DNA from: JAPLMW01 sp964619675
GTDB taxonomy: Bacteria > Planctomycetota > Phycisphaerae > Sedimentisphaerales > UBA12454
Direction: 5' to 3'
Length of the DNA: 42,128 nucleotides
Assembly: GCA_964619675.1 (NCBI GenBank)
Contig: CAZUEO010000021.1
Coordinates: forward strand, 1 to 42,128
Part shown: piece by piece, positions 7,993 through 14,359 of the stretch
Numbering within the stretch: the stretch's first letter is position 1
Layout of the letters: each line of letters starts with the position of its first letter
Notes under the pieces: generated by a model
What the model saw: only the letters and a program-made list of their open reading frames with translations
The model's database searches: none
What the model was told of the DNA's origin: nothing
Position numbers and translations under genes: made by a program

Positions 7993-8460
7993 ATGGATAA
8001 AAATAAAATGCCAGGATAACCTCTGAAAATTAACAAGGCTTTATAGAAAGGTGATATTATGAAGAAAGCACTTATTGTCGACGACGAAGAAGATTTCCTA
8101 TCGATGCTTGGTAAAAGATTAACGGCTTCAGGATATTCTGTTATCACTGCGAATAATGGCCCCGATGCCATAGGTTTGGCATTATTAGAACACCCTGATA
8201 TCATTATACTTGATGTATTAATGCCGGATATGGAGGGCGAAGAAGTGGCGGCAAAATTGAAGGAGTACTCCCAAACCAAAAATATTCCTGTGATATTTTT
8301 AACTGCGCTGCCTTCAGAGACAGAGGAGAAAAAATACAGGTCAAAGACTGACGGTAATATTATTTTTGCTAAGCCTCTTGATATAGAAAAATTATTAGAG
8401 CAGATAAAAAAGCTTTTATGCGATACAGCAGTTTCGTAAAAGTTAGATGTATCGACCGCT
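7993..8460 (+). repeat. Tandem duplication, copy 2 (REC 4 unit)
   Basis: Second copy of the segment described at 7497-7940. The distance from the ATGGATAAAAATAAAAT motif to the REC start is longer here (66 bases against 38), because of an insertion or because this copy keeps the ancestral form. The short frame at 7993 stops after eight codons. The 52 bases between the copies hold no gene. Confidence 0.8.
8059..8439 (+). CDS. Stand-alone response regulator receiver (REC 4)
   Basis: This single receiver has 126 residues, with Asp8/Asp9, phosphoacceptor Asp52 (IIILDVLMP), Thr82 and Lys105 (FAKP), so all phosphorylation residues are intact. It is a paralogue of REC 3 from a tandem duplication. 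GAAAGGTGATAT is placed before the ATG as in REC 3. It converges with the minus-strand receiver gene that ends at 8464, with 24 bases between the stops and no evident terminator. Confidence 0.9.
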   Translation: MKKALIVDDEEDFLSMLGKRLTASGYSVITANNGPDAIGLALLEHPDIIILDVLMPDMEGEEVAAKLKEYSQTKNIPVIFLTALPSETEEKKYRSKTDGNIIFAKPLDIEKLLEQIKKLLCDTAVS

Positions 8461-8463
8461 GTT

Positions 8464-8943
8464 TTATCGTGCCTGTTTTTCGACTTCGCTAAGATACGCA
8501 AGGGTTCTTTCGAGCTGGTCTGAAAGGTGTTTAAGCTTGAGCATTGTTTTTACGCGGGTAACCAGCTCCCATTTGTTAATCGGCTTGCTTAAAAAGTCGT
8601 CTGTGCCGGACTCTATCGCCCTTTCAATATCGCCAAGCTCATTCAACGCTGTTACCATAATCACCGGCAGTGATGCTGTGGCTGGATTGTTCTTGATTCT
8701 CCTGCAGACCTCAAAACCGCTCATTTTCGGCATCATTACATCGAGTAAGACCAAATCAGGCATTGACTTTTTTATCAGTTCCAAAGCAGTTGTGCCATCC
8801 TTTGCGGGAATTGTTCGGCACGGCAGGTCTTCCAGATAAGCCACAAGCAATTCAAGGTTCTGCTCGTTATCGTCAACAACGAGTATCGTTGCGGTTTTGG
8901 CGCCTTCCTCAACTTTTTTCTGTTTTGTTGCCATTTTTGCCAT
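8464..8943 (-). CDS. Response regulator receiver with a C-terminal helix
   Basis: The receiver domain (about residues 18-138) has an aspartate pair in VVDDNEQN, the phosphoacceptor in LVLLDVMMP (about residue 68), the threonine in MVTAL and the lysine in LSKP. A basic N-terminal tail and a C-terminal helix of about 25 residues (KLKHLSDQLERTLAYLSEVE) flank it. The helix looks like the linker found before PAS or GGDEF outputs, but nothing follows. The ATG at 8943 has GGAGAAGG 7 bases upstream and overlaps the TGA of the preceding 88-residue gene by one base (TGATG). A GTG one codon earlier (8946) is possible. The two genes are therefore translationally coupled. Confidence 0.88.
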   Translation of the reverse strand: MAKMATKQKKVEEGAKTATILVVDDNEQNLELLVAYLEDLPCRTIPAKDGTTALELIKKSMPDLVLLDVMMPKMSGFEVCRRIKNNPATASLPVIMVTALNELGDIERAIESGTDDFLSKPINKWELVTRVKTMLKLKHLSDQLERTLAYLSEVEKQAR

Positions 8944-9209
8944 CACTGAACCTTCTCCATATTCTGTTCTATAAAGGACCTTACCTGCGGCTTTAGATAG
9001 ATTGACTCGACATCCACAACCTTGCCGACCGCCCTGGCACAGCTTACGGCCAGCTCATAGGCGCTCGAATCCGTATCAGCGAAAAAAATATGCTGGTCTT
9101 TAATCCTGCAAAGGCCTGAGCCTCCGCCGCCTAACGAATCCTTCCTTATTTTAACATTGTGCTTTTCAAGTATATCAAGCAGGTCGTCAAGAATAGATTT
9201 ATTATCCAT
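8943..9209 (-). CDS. Unknown 88-residue protein coupled to a receiver gene
   Basis: This small acidic protein is not a family I recognise. Helix-rich ends flank a glycine run (LGGGGSGLCRIKDQHIFFADTD) that reads as a beta-hairpin with a tight turn. There is no signal peptide or membrane segment. Its TGA overlaps the ATG of the receiver gene downstream, so the two are made together, and a role in that signalling pathway is a fair inference. The ATG at 9209 has no good Shine-Dalgarno sequence. A 7-bp hairpin (9213-9233) sits directly before it. Confidence 0.65.
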   Translation of the reverse strand: MDNKSILDDLLDILEKHNVKIRKDSLGGGGSGLCRIKDQHIFFADTDSSAYELAVSCARAVGKVVDVESIYLKPQVRSFIEQNMEKVQ

Positions 9210-9212
9210 AAC

Positions 9213-9233
9213 TTTAAGGAAAAAAGCCTTAAA
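9213..9233 (-). promoter_or_regulatory. Hairpin just before the 88-residue gene
   Basis: TTTAAGG (9213-9219) and CCTTAAA (9227-9233) are perfect complements around a seven-base loop. On the minus-strand mRNA the hairpin ends three bases before the start codon. The only AAGG near the start is inside the stem and too far upstream to serve as a ribosome site. A structural or regulatory role is possible but unproved. Confidence 0.3.
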
Positions 9234-9317
9234 TGTCGATAAATATACAATGTTATAATTTTATATTACCGTAGCTGCATTTGAAAGAGTTTTTTAATTT
9301 GTTCAGGAAGCCCGGCC

Positions 9318-10109
9318 TTGCCGCAGTTAATAGAAAAAAGAAAATCTCTGACCAAGCAGATTGACCTGCAACGGCAGCAGAATAAAGAACTTAAAGCAAA
9401 ACTGATGGAGCTTGGTGCGCTGGCAAATCTGGGTAAAATCTCCGCTCTGGTAGCCCATGAAATCAATAATATCCTTATGCCTTTGGGCAATTATGCCCAG
9501 GCGGCGCTAGCCAGTCCGCAGGATAAGCAGTTGACGGAAAAGGCCCTCCGCAAGACCGTTCATAACAGTGCAAGGGCATCCGAAATCCTCGAAAGCATTA
9601 TGGCTATGATTAACGGCGAAGCTGCAGAGAGAAAGATGTGCAGGTTGATAGAGCTTGTAAAAGAGGTTTTTTCCTGTATCGGCAGAGATTTTGAAAAGGA
9701 CGGCATAAAAGTCAGGCTCGATATACCGGAAGATTTAACTATATATGCGGCACAGGTGCAGATAGAACACGTAATAATGAATCTTGTTCTCAATGCCCGC
9801 GAGGCTATGATGCCTGGCGGCGGGATATTGTCCATAAAAGCAGCACGGCGGGATAAAGAAATCGTTATTACTGTCGCCGATACCGGTAGCGGCATAAGCT
9901 CTGAAGCTCTTGAAAAAATCTTCAAACCTTTCTTTACCACAAAAACACCCGATTCCACCGCCGGCAGAACGGGCTCAGGCCTTGGTCTTGCCTTTTGCGT
10001 GGAAATAATTGAAGCGCATAACGGAAGCATATCTGTTCAATCTGAACTGCAAAAAGGCACAGAGTTTATAATTACACTGCCGCTTAACCCTCATCAATTA
10101 TCGCTTTAA
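9318..10109 (+). CDS. Small soluble sensor histidine kinase
   Basis: This 263-residue kinase has a short N-terminal coiled coil (about residues 1-35), a HisKA-like dimerisation helix with the histidine in LVAHEINNILMPL (about 47), and an HATPase_c domain (about 140-260) with the N box (VLNAREAMM), DTGSGIS, FFTTK and GSGLGLAF. No sensor or membrane domain is present, so input must come from a partner. The start is a TTG at 9318, since an in-frame stop lies at 9294 and no other start codon falls between. AGGAAG at 9306-9310 is spaced 7 bases before it. A TATAAT at 9253-9258 without a good -35 may drive it. Its 3' end overlaps the opposite dacB gene by 26 bases. A partner among the nearby receivers is inferred. 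Confidence 0.88.
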   Translation: MPQLIEKRKSLTKQIDLQRQQNKELKAKLMELGALANLGKISALVAHEINNILMPLGNYAQAALASPQDKQLTEKALRKTVHNSARASEILESIMAMINGEAAERKMCRLIELVKEVFSCIGRDFEKDGIKVRLDIPEDLTIYAAQVQIEHVIMNLVLNAREAMMPGGGILSIKAARRDKEIVITVADTGSGISSEALEKIFKPFFTTKTPDSTAGRTGSGLGLAFCVEIIEAHNGSISVQSELQKGTEFIITLPLNPHQLSL

Positions 10110-11502
10110 CGATATCGAAAATCGCCTCTTTTGTCTTGTAATTGGCGTCGTTTGTCAGGATTGAAAAAATATACTCACCCTGCCGGGCCGTGCAGACACC
10201 CGATAGTGCCCGAACGCCGCTTATATAGCCGGTCTTGGCGAGAACTTTCCCGCGATATCTATCCTGATAAAAATACTTTCTTAACGTGCCGTCTATGCCC
10301 CCTGCCGCCAGTGTTTCCTTGAAAACAGGCCACAAATCGCTCGAATACACATCGCTAATGACCCTGACAACAACGGCGGCGGACAGTCTGTTTTGGCTGC
10401 TCAGGCCGCTGCCGTCGTCGATATTGAAACTTCCCGTATCGGCGCCGAGTGATTCCAGATAATCCGTCACGACCCTTTGGCCGCCCTGCCAGCTTCCCGC
10501 TTTGCCGCCCGTGATACGTCTTGCACCAAGGGTCTTCAGCAGGCACTCAGCGGCAAGCTGAAAACTGTCCTTATTGCACTGCTCAAGAACACCAGTTATG
10601 CCTGTGCGATGCTCGGCAAGTATCTGTAGTTTATCCTGGTTGATGTTTGCCACAATTAAATGGCCTGACGTCTTTATGCCGGCCTTGTTGAGATTTTCAG
10701 CAAGCATATAGGCAAAGAAGGCCGCGGGCCTTTCGATAGCCGCATCGAACGATGCCGCACGCCTGCATTTGCCGCCTATTACAACGACGTTTTCCTTTTC
10801 CGTACGGTATGCGCCAATCGCACTTTGGCCTTTTTTGGTCAGCTTGACCTTATTTATAAGCGTCAGATATCCCGTATTGGGTTCGGTCAGCAGTTTTACC
10901 TGTCCGTCTTTTTGGAAAGCTGAAATTTTTATGCAGTTCGCGTTGTAATTAAGCCCGCTTACCTCACAGGCATAAGGCTTGTTGAGCTGCTCTCTCGGCC
11001 AGCTTGGATGCACCCTGACGTCGTCAAAAACAAAGCTGTCAATAACAATATCTTCTATTTCGGTTGTATTTTGTTCTTTAAGCGCTTTTACAATATCTAA
11101 TAAAAAACCATTAACATCACCGCTGCCGGGGCTGCTCTTAGCGGCAATGCCCAATAGCGGATCGCCGCTGCCGATTATGATAAGCTTTTTATCTGAAATT
11201 CCTGCTTTTGTAACATACTCGAACTTTTGGCCCAGGATTTTTAAGGCTGCAGAACTTGTTACGAGCTTCATATTGGATGCAGGTATTAGCGGAAGATTTT
11301 TATTATGGCTGAATATTTGCGAGCCGCTGCGGGGTTCTATTACGAGAACTGCGAATTTTACCTTTGCCTGGTCTTTGCGAGAGATTATCTGTGTAATCTT
11401 GCCCTGCAAAGACGCGTTGCAACTTGCCGCCATTAGCCCGACAGCAAGGCAAATTATGTATTTTTTGGTATTTTCAGGTAACATGGCAGGTATTTCTACC
11501 AT
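10084..11502 (-). CDS. dacB: D-alanyl-D-alanine carboxypeptidase/endopeptidase, PBP4 type (S13)
   Basis: This periplasmic penicillin-binding protein trims peptidoglycan cross-links and stem peptides. The S13 marks are SxxK as Ser76-Asn-Met-Lys79 (PASNMKL), DGSGLSSQNRLS (about 363-374) and KTG at 423-425. The second active-site motif, normally SxN, reads Ser313-Phe-Gln315, so asparagine appears replaced by glutamine. The N terminus has a hydrophobic signal (about residues 14-27) ending near AASC, which is at best a weak lipobox. Two starts are possible: ATG at 11502, or ATG at 11484 (MLPENTKK...), which gives a cleaner signal peptide. Neither has a good Shine-Dalgarno sequence. The gene is isolated on this strand. 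Confidence 0.9.
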   Translation of the reverse strand: MVEIPAMLPENTKKYIICLAVGLMAASCNASLQGKITQIISRKDQAKVKFAVLVIEPRSGSQIFSHNKNLPLIPASNMKLVTSSAALKILGQKFEYVTKAGISDKKLIIIGSGDPLLGIAAKSSPGSGDVNGFLLDIVKALKEQNTTEIEDIVIDSFVFDDVRVHPSWPREQLNKPYACEVSGLNYNANCIKISAFQKDGQVKLLTEPNTGYLTLINKVKLTKKGQSAIGAYRTEKENVVVIGGKCRRAASFDAAIERPAAFFAYMLAENLNKAGIKTSGHLIVANINQDKLQILAEHRTGITGVLEQCNKDSFQLAAECLLKTLGARRITGGKAGSWQGGQRVVTDYLESLGADTGSFNIDDGSGLSSQNRLSAAVVVRVISDVYSSDLWPVFKETLAAGGIDGTLRKYFYQDRYRGKVLAKTGYISGVRALSGVCTARQGEYIFSILTNDANYKTKEAIFDIVKAIIDEG

Positions 11503-11584
11503 AAAACAGTCTTAAAAGCAATAAATAACATAAGTGCTTACAGGAAAGGGTTTTATAAAAATTTGCTTTATTTTTTATGTCTGA

Positions 11585-11613
11585 TTGACATTGCAACCGA
11601 TGCTGATTATACT
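11585..11613 (+). promoter_or_regulatory. Near-consensus promoter of a candidate small RNA
   Basis: A perfect TTGACA at 11585-11590, a 17-base spacer and TATACT at 11608-11613 make one of the best sigma-70-type promoter matches in the window. Transcription should begin at about 11619-11621. No open frame with a ribosome site follows. An intrinsic terminator lies about 125 bases downstream. Confidence 0.65.
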
Positions 11614-11617
11614 ACCT

Positions 11618-11632
11618 GACGGTTTAGCCGTC
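11618..11632 (+). repeat. Partial copy of the TTTAGCCGTC repeat, forming a small hairpin
   Basis: GACGG and CCGTC pair around TTTAG. The last ten bases (11623-11632, TTTAGCCGTC) are shared with three other intergenic places at 22680, 27226 and 27252. The GC-rich palindrome found at two of those is missing here. Confidence 0.5.
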
Positions 11633-11746
11633 CCCTTAATGTATAATTTTGGTTTGAATCTTTGCGGCTTTCTTGTCCGTTATAGACAATTAGCCGTGGC
11701 GAGCTTGGCGGAATGTCAGTGGATGAATATTCCGCCAGGTTTTTTT
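11620..11746 (+). ncRNA. Candidate structured small RNA or attenuated leader
   Basis: A transcript bounded by the promoter at 11585-11613 and the terminator at 11704-11746 would be about 127 nt. It carries three local hairpins: GACGG/CCGTC (11618-11632, partly at the start site); a two-part hairpin with CGGCT (11665-11669)/AGCCG (11692-11696) enclosing TTGTC (11673-11677)/GACAA (11685-11689); and the terminator. It matches no RNA family I recognise (not 6S, SRP RNA, tmRNA or RNase P RNA). A second promoter (11776-11807) lies between it and pyrK, so it is probably an independent sRNA. An attenuator for pyrK-pyrD is the alternative. Confidence 0.5.
11704..11746 (+). terminator. Intrinsic terminator of the candidate small RNA
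   Basis: An 11-bp stem, with CTTGGCGGAAT at 11704-11714 pairing with ATTCCGCCAGG at 11729-11739 (one G-U), has a 14-base loop and is followed directly by seven T residues (11740-11746). No plus-strand protein gene ends nearby (the last stops at 10109), so the terminator implies an otherwise unmarked transcript. Confidence 0.8.
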
Positions 11747-11775
11747 ATGGATTCGACAAGCTCACCATAAATGTC

Positions 11776-11807
11776 TTGACAGTCTGATATGTAATTGTTT
11801 TTATAAT
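11776..11807 (+). promoter_or_regulatory. Putative pyrK promoter with almost no leader
   Basis: TTGACA at 11776-11781 and TATAAT at 11802-11807 are both perfect, but the spacer is 20 bases, longer than ideal. The -10 box ends 8 bases before the ATG at 11816, so transcription would start within one or two bases of the start codon. No Shine-Dalgarno sequence is present. Confidence 0.45.
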
Positions 11808-11815
11808 AGTTACTT

Positions 11816-12751
11816 ATGGCAAAAAGCGAGCCCCAGAGAGCGGTTTTTACGGCCTTGGTCTCAGACAACAAGGCGGTTGGCAAAGATTTTTTCAGTCTTC
11901 AGCTCCAGCTAAATGCCGGCGCCGCAAAGGTATTCCGAAACGCCCTGCCGGGACAGTTTGCTCAACTTGACCTTTCAAGACTCGCCCTGCCGGCTGAAAT
12001 CTCTGATGAACTCGCGCAGCAAGCCGGTCGGCAAATCCTCTTGCGAAGGCCTTTCAGCTTTACAAATATCGAATGTGCCGGCAGCAAAGTAATTCTTGAG
12101 ATACTTTACTGTGTGCTTGGGCCGGCAACGTTAAGAATGAAAACCCTCAAGCCTGCCGACGAGATAAACCTGATAGGCCCGCTCGGCAACGGTTTTAAAA
12201 TTTTCAAAGATAAAAAGCTGGCAATTCTCGTTGCAGGCGGGACGGGCAGCCCGCCGCTGCAGCATCTCGCAAAAGAACTGAAAAATCAATGCCCAAAAAT
12301 GGAAACTATCGTTTTTGCAGGCGCAAAAACTCTTTCACAACTGCCCTACCGTGATATAAAACTCGAAAAAATCTCGAAAGAACCTTCTTATGTGCTGAGC
12401 AAATTTGAGAAACATAATGCAAAAGCCCTTATAAGCACCGATGACGGTTCGGCAGGCTTTAAGGGCTTTGTAACGGCAATGCTGACAAAGTGGCTAAAAG
12501 ATAAAAAACCCGACAGTAATAAAACGATTATTTACGCCTGCGGGCCTGAGGCAATGATGTCACAGGTCGCTGCGATAAGCTCCCAATTTAATATCCCCTG
12601 CCAGGTGAGTCTTGAAAGAATGATGGCGTGCGGTACAGGCTTGTGCCAAAGCTGCGCCGTAAAATGTATAGACAAACAGACCAAAGAAACCGGTTATAAA
12701 CTCTGCTGCAAGGACGGCCCGGTATTCTGGGCCGATGAAGTTGTCTGGTGA
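11816..12751 (+). CDS. pyrK: Dihydroorotate dehydrogenase electron-transfer subunit
   Basis: This is the FAD and [2Fe-2S] subunit that passes electrons from dihydroorotate dehydrogenase B to NAD in pyrimidine synthesis. The 311-residue protein has a ferredoxin-reductase-like beta barrel with the FAD motif RRPFSF (about residues 76-81), an NAD-binding part starting at VAGGTGSPPL, and the C-terminal cluster site Cys272, Cys277, Cys280 and Cys297 or Cys298 (CGTGLCQSC...LCC). It is somewhat longer than the usual 230-260 residues, with an extended N-terminal barrel. pyrD follows, and the preferred pyrD start lies 22 bases after this stop. The start has no ribosome site and a -10 box 8 bases away, which suggests leaderless translation. 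Confidence 0.92.
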   Translation: MAKSEPQRAVFTALVSDNKAVGKDFFSLQLQLNAGAAKVFRNALPGQFAQLDLSRLALPAEISDELAQQAGRQILLRRPFSFTNIECAGSKVILEILYCVLGPATLRMKTLKPADEINLIGPLGNGFKIFKDKKLAILVAGGTGSPPLQHLAKELKNQCPKMETIVFAGAKTLSQLPYRDIKLEKISKEPSYVLSKFEKHNAKALISTDDGSAGFKGFVTAMLTKWLKDKKPDSNKTIIYACGPEAMMSQVAAISSQFNIPCQVSLERMMACGTGLCQSCAVKCIDKQTKETGYKLCCKDGPVFWADEVVW

Positions 12752-12773
12752 ATCGCGCCAGAGGCGGATAAAT

Positions 12774-13706
12774 ATGGAACAGAAGGTCGATTTAACTGTA
12801 GATTTTGCAGGATTAAGACTTAAAAATCCTGTGTTTACTGCATCCGGCACCTGCGGCTACGCTGACGAGCTGGGTGATTTTATGGATGTAAGTCAGCTTG
12901 GCGGCTTTATAACCAAAAGTATCACCCTGCAAAAACGCGATGGCAATCCTGTGCCGCGGGTCGTGGAAACCGATTCAGGTATGCTTAACGCCATCGGCCT
13001 TGCGAACATAGGTGTTGACAGATTCATAGTGGAAAAAGTCCCGTTAATAAAACAATTTGACACGCCCTTTTTTGTCAATGTTGCAGGTAGTACGATAGAA
13101 GAATACACCTCTGTCGCTGCAAAACTGGCCGCCTGCAGTGAAATAGCCGGCTTGGAACTGAATATCAGCTGTCCAAATGTCAAAAAAGGCGGTATAACCT
13201 TCGGCACAGACCCTAAACTTGTATCTGAAATAACATCGGCAGTTAAAAACAGCGCCGGCGATAAACTCCTAATAGTGAAGCTAACGCCCAGCATTACGGA
13301 CATAAGCGAAATAGCCTCTGCTGCGATAGATGCAGGAGCCGATGCCCTAAGTATGATAAACACCTTTACTGCTATGGTAATAGACATCGAAACAAGACGG
13401 CCTGTACTTGCCAACCGCACTGGCGGCCTTTCAGGCCCTGCGATAAAACCGATTGCCGTATATCTCACAAATAAGGTCTATCGCGAAATTGCCAAACCGG
13501 CAAATGTCCCGATTCTGGCAGGCGGTGGGATAAGAAACGCCGCTGATGCGATTGAATTTATCATTGCAGGGGCAACTGCCGTAAGCATCGGGACGGCAAG
13601 TTTTATATACCCCGACAGTGCAATAAAAATCATCGACGGCATAAGAAAATACTGCCTGCGGCACAATATCGGCAGAATATCAGAACTTACAGGCTGCTTG
13701 AAATAG
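12774..13706 (+). CDS. pyrD: Dihydroorotate dehydrogenase B, catalytic subunit
   Basis: This enzyme oxidises dihydroorotate to orotate using FMN and hands the electrons to PyrK. The 310-residue TIM barrel has the class 1B catalytic Cys133 in NISCPNVKKGG, the FMN/substrate lysine region FITKSITL, and the phosphate-binding GGI and GATAVSIGTA loops near the C terminus. The start chosen is ATG 12774, because GAGGCGG lies 8-14 bases before it and family members begin near this point. An in-frame ATG at 12735 inside pyrK would add 13 residues unlike the family. The pairing with pyrK confirms type B. A promoter for the next gene lies at the very end of this one. Confidence 0.94.
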   Translation: MEQKVDLTVDFAGLRLKNPVFTASGTCGYADELGDFMDVSQLGGFITKSITLQKRDGNPVPRVVETDSGMLNAIGLANIGVDRFIVEKVPLIKQFDTPFFVNVAGSTIEEYTSVAAKLAACSEIAGLELNISCPNVKKGGITFGTDPKLVSEITSAVKNSAGDKLLIVKLTPSITDISEIASAAIDAGADALSMINTFTAMVIDIETRRPVLANRTGGLSGPAIKPIAVYLTNKVYREIAKPANVPILAGGGIRNAADAIEFIIAGATAVSIGTASFIYPDSAIKIIDGIRKYCLRHNIGRISELTGCLK

Positions 13707-13726
13707 CACCTTTAACAAAGTATAAT
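13698..13726 (+). promoter_or_regulatory. Promoter at the end of pyrD for a leaderless unit
   Basis: TTGAAA at 13698-13703, a 17-base spacer and a perfect TATAAT at 13721-13726. The ATG of the next gene is at 13738, only 11 bases after the -10 box, and has no Shine-Dalgarno sequence. The predicted transcript starts about five bases before the start codon. Confidence 0.55.
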
Positions 13727-13737
13727 ATTGACGAAAA

Positions 13738-14046
13738 ATGGAAACTCTCAAGGCATTATATGATTATTTCCCGACATCGGTATTTACCGGCACGGCGCTG
13801 GTATTCATAAGCGAAGACTGGCGGGTTGAGCTGACCGAGCATCAGAACTCAGATTTCAGCAAGACTTGTGAAAATTGTCCCATCATAAGGGTAAAAGTTC
13901 TCAAGAAAGCCCTGAACGGAGAATTTCTACAGGGCCATTATGAAGATTTCCAGATAAGCACCGTCGGCGACCTTGCAGCACAGATTGAACGGTATATTCA
14001 GAACGCCATCGGCAAAAATATAAGGGAATACGGCTTAGATGTCTGA
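13738..14046 (+). CDS. Unknown 102-residue protein with a CxxC motif
   Basis: I do not recognise this family. The protein is mixed alpha/beta, soluble and without a signal peptide. It has one Cys pair (CENC at about residues 45-48), a lysine-rich middle and a C-terminal helix (LAAQIERYIQNAIGK). The stop overlaps the start of the DUF167 gene by eight bases, so the two are coupled. Its start is probably leaderless (see the promoter at 13698-13726). A lone CxxC could bind metal with a partner or be structural. Confidence 0.75.
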   Translation: METLKALYDYFPTSVFTGTALVFISEDWRVELTEHQNSDFSKTCENCPIIRVKVLKKALNGEFLQGHYEDFQISTVGDLAAQIERYIQNAIGKNIREYGLDV

Positions 14047-14359
14047 AAACGTCCCTGCTGATAAAAGCGTAAAGATAATTTGCAGGCCGAATACTGCTGT
14101 TTTTTACGTAAAGGTGATTGCCGGCAGCAGCAGAACAGCTCCGGCAGGCGTTCAAAACGGTATGCTGAAGATTAAATTGTCAGCAGCTCCCCAAAGGGGC
14201 AAAGCCAATCAGGCTCTCGTTGATTTTCTTGCGGATAAACTCGGCGTTAAGAAAAAATTTATCAGGATAACCGCAGGCCTGACTTCAAAAGTAAAGCAAA
14301 TTACCGTCGAGCAGATAACGCCGCAGGCTCTTATGGAAAAACTGGAAAGCGTTATATGA
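14039..14359 (+). CDS. DUF167/YggU-family protein
   Basis: This 106-residue small basic protein matches the DUF167 (YggU) fold: VKVIAGSSRTAPAGVQNGMLKIKLSAAP followed by GKANQALVDFLADKLGV and KKKFIRITAGLTSKVKQI, in the usual order and length. The molecular function of the family is not established. Here it overlaps the upstream 102-residue gene by eight bases and the downstream TPR gene by four (ATGA), so it sits in the middle of a coupled set. Confidence 0.9.
   Translation: MSENVPADKSVKIICRPNTAVFYVKVIAGSSRTAPAGVQNGMLKIKLSAAPQRGKANQALVDFLADKLGVKKKFIRITAGLTSKVKQITVEQITPQALMEKLESVI

Noticed and set aside
11585..11770. 61-codon plus-strand frame before pyrK
   Set aside because: It begins at a TTG that is part of the -35 box and crosses the terminator hairpin; no ribosome site or family match.
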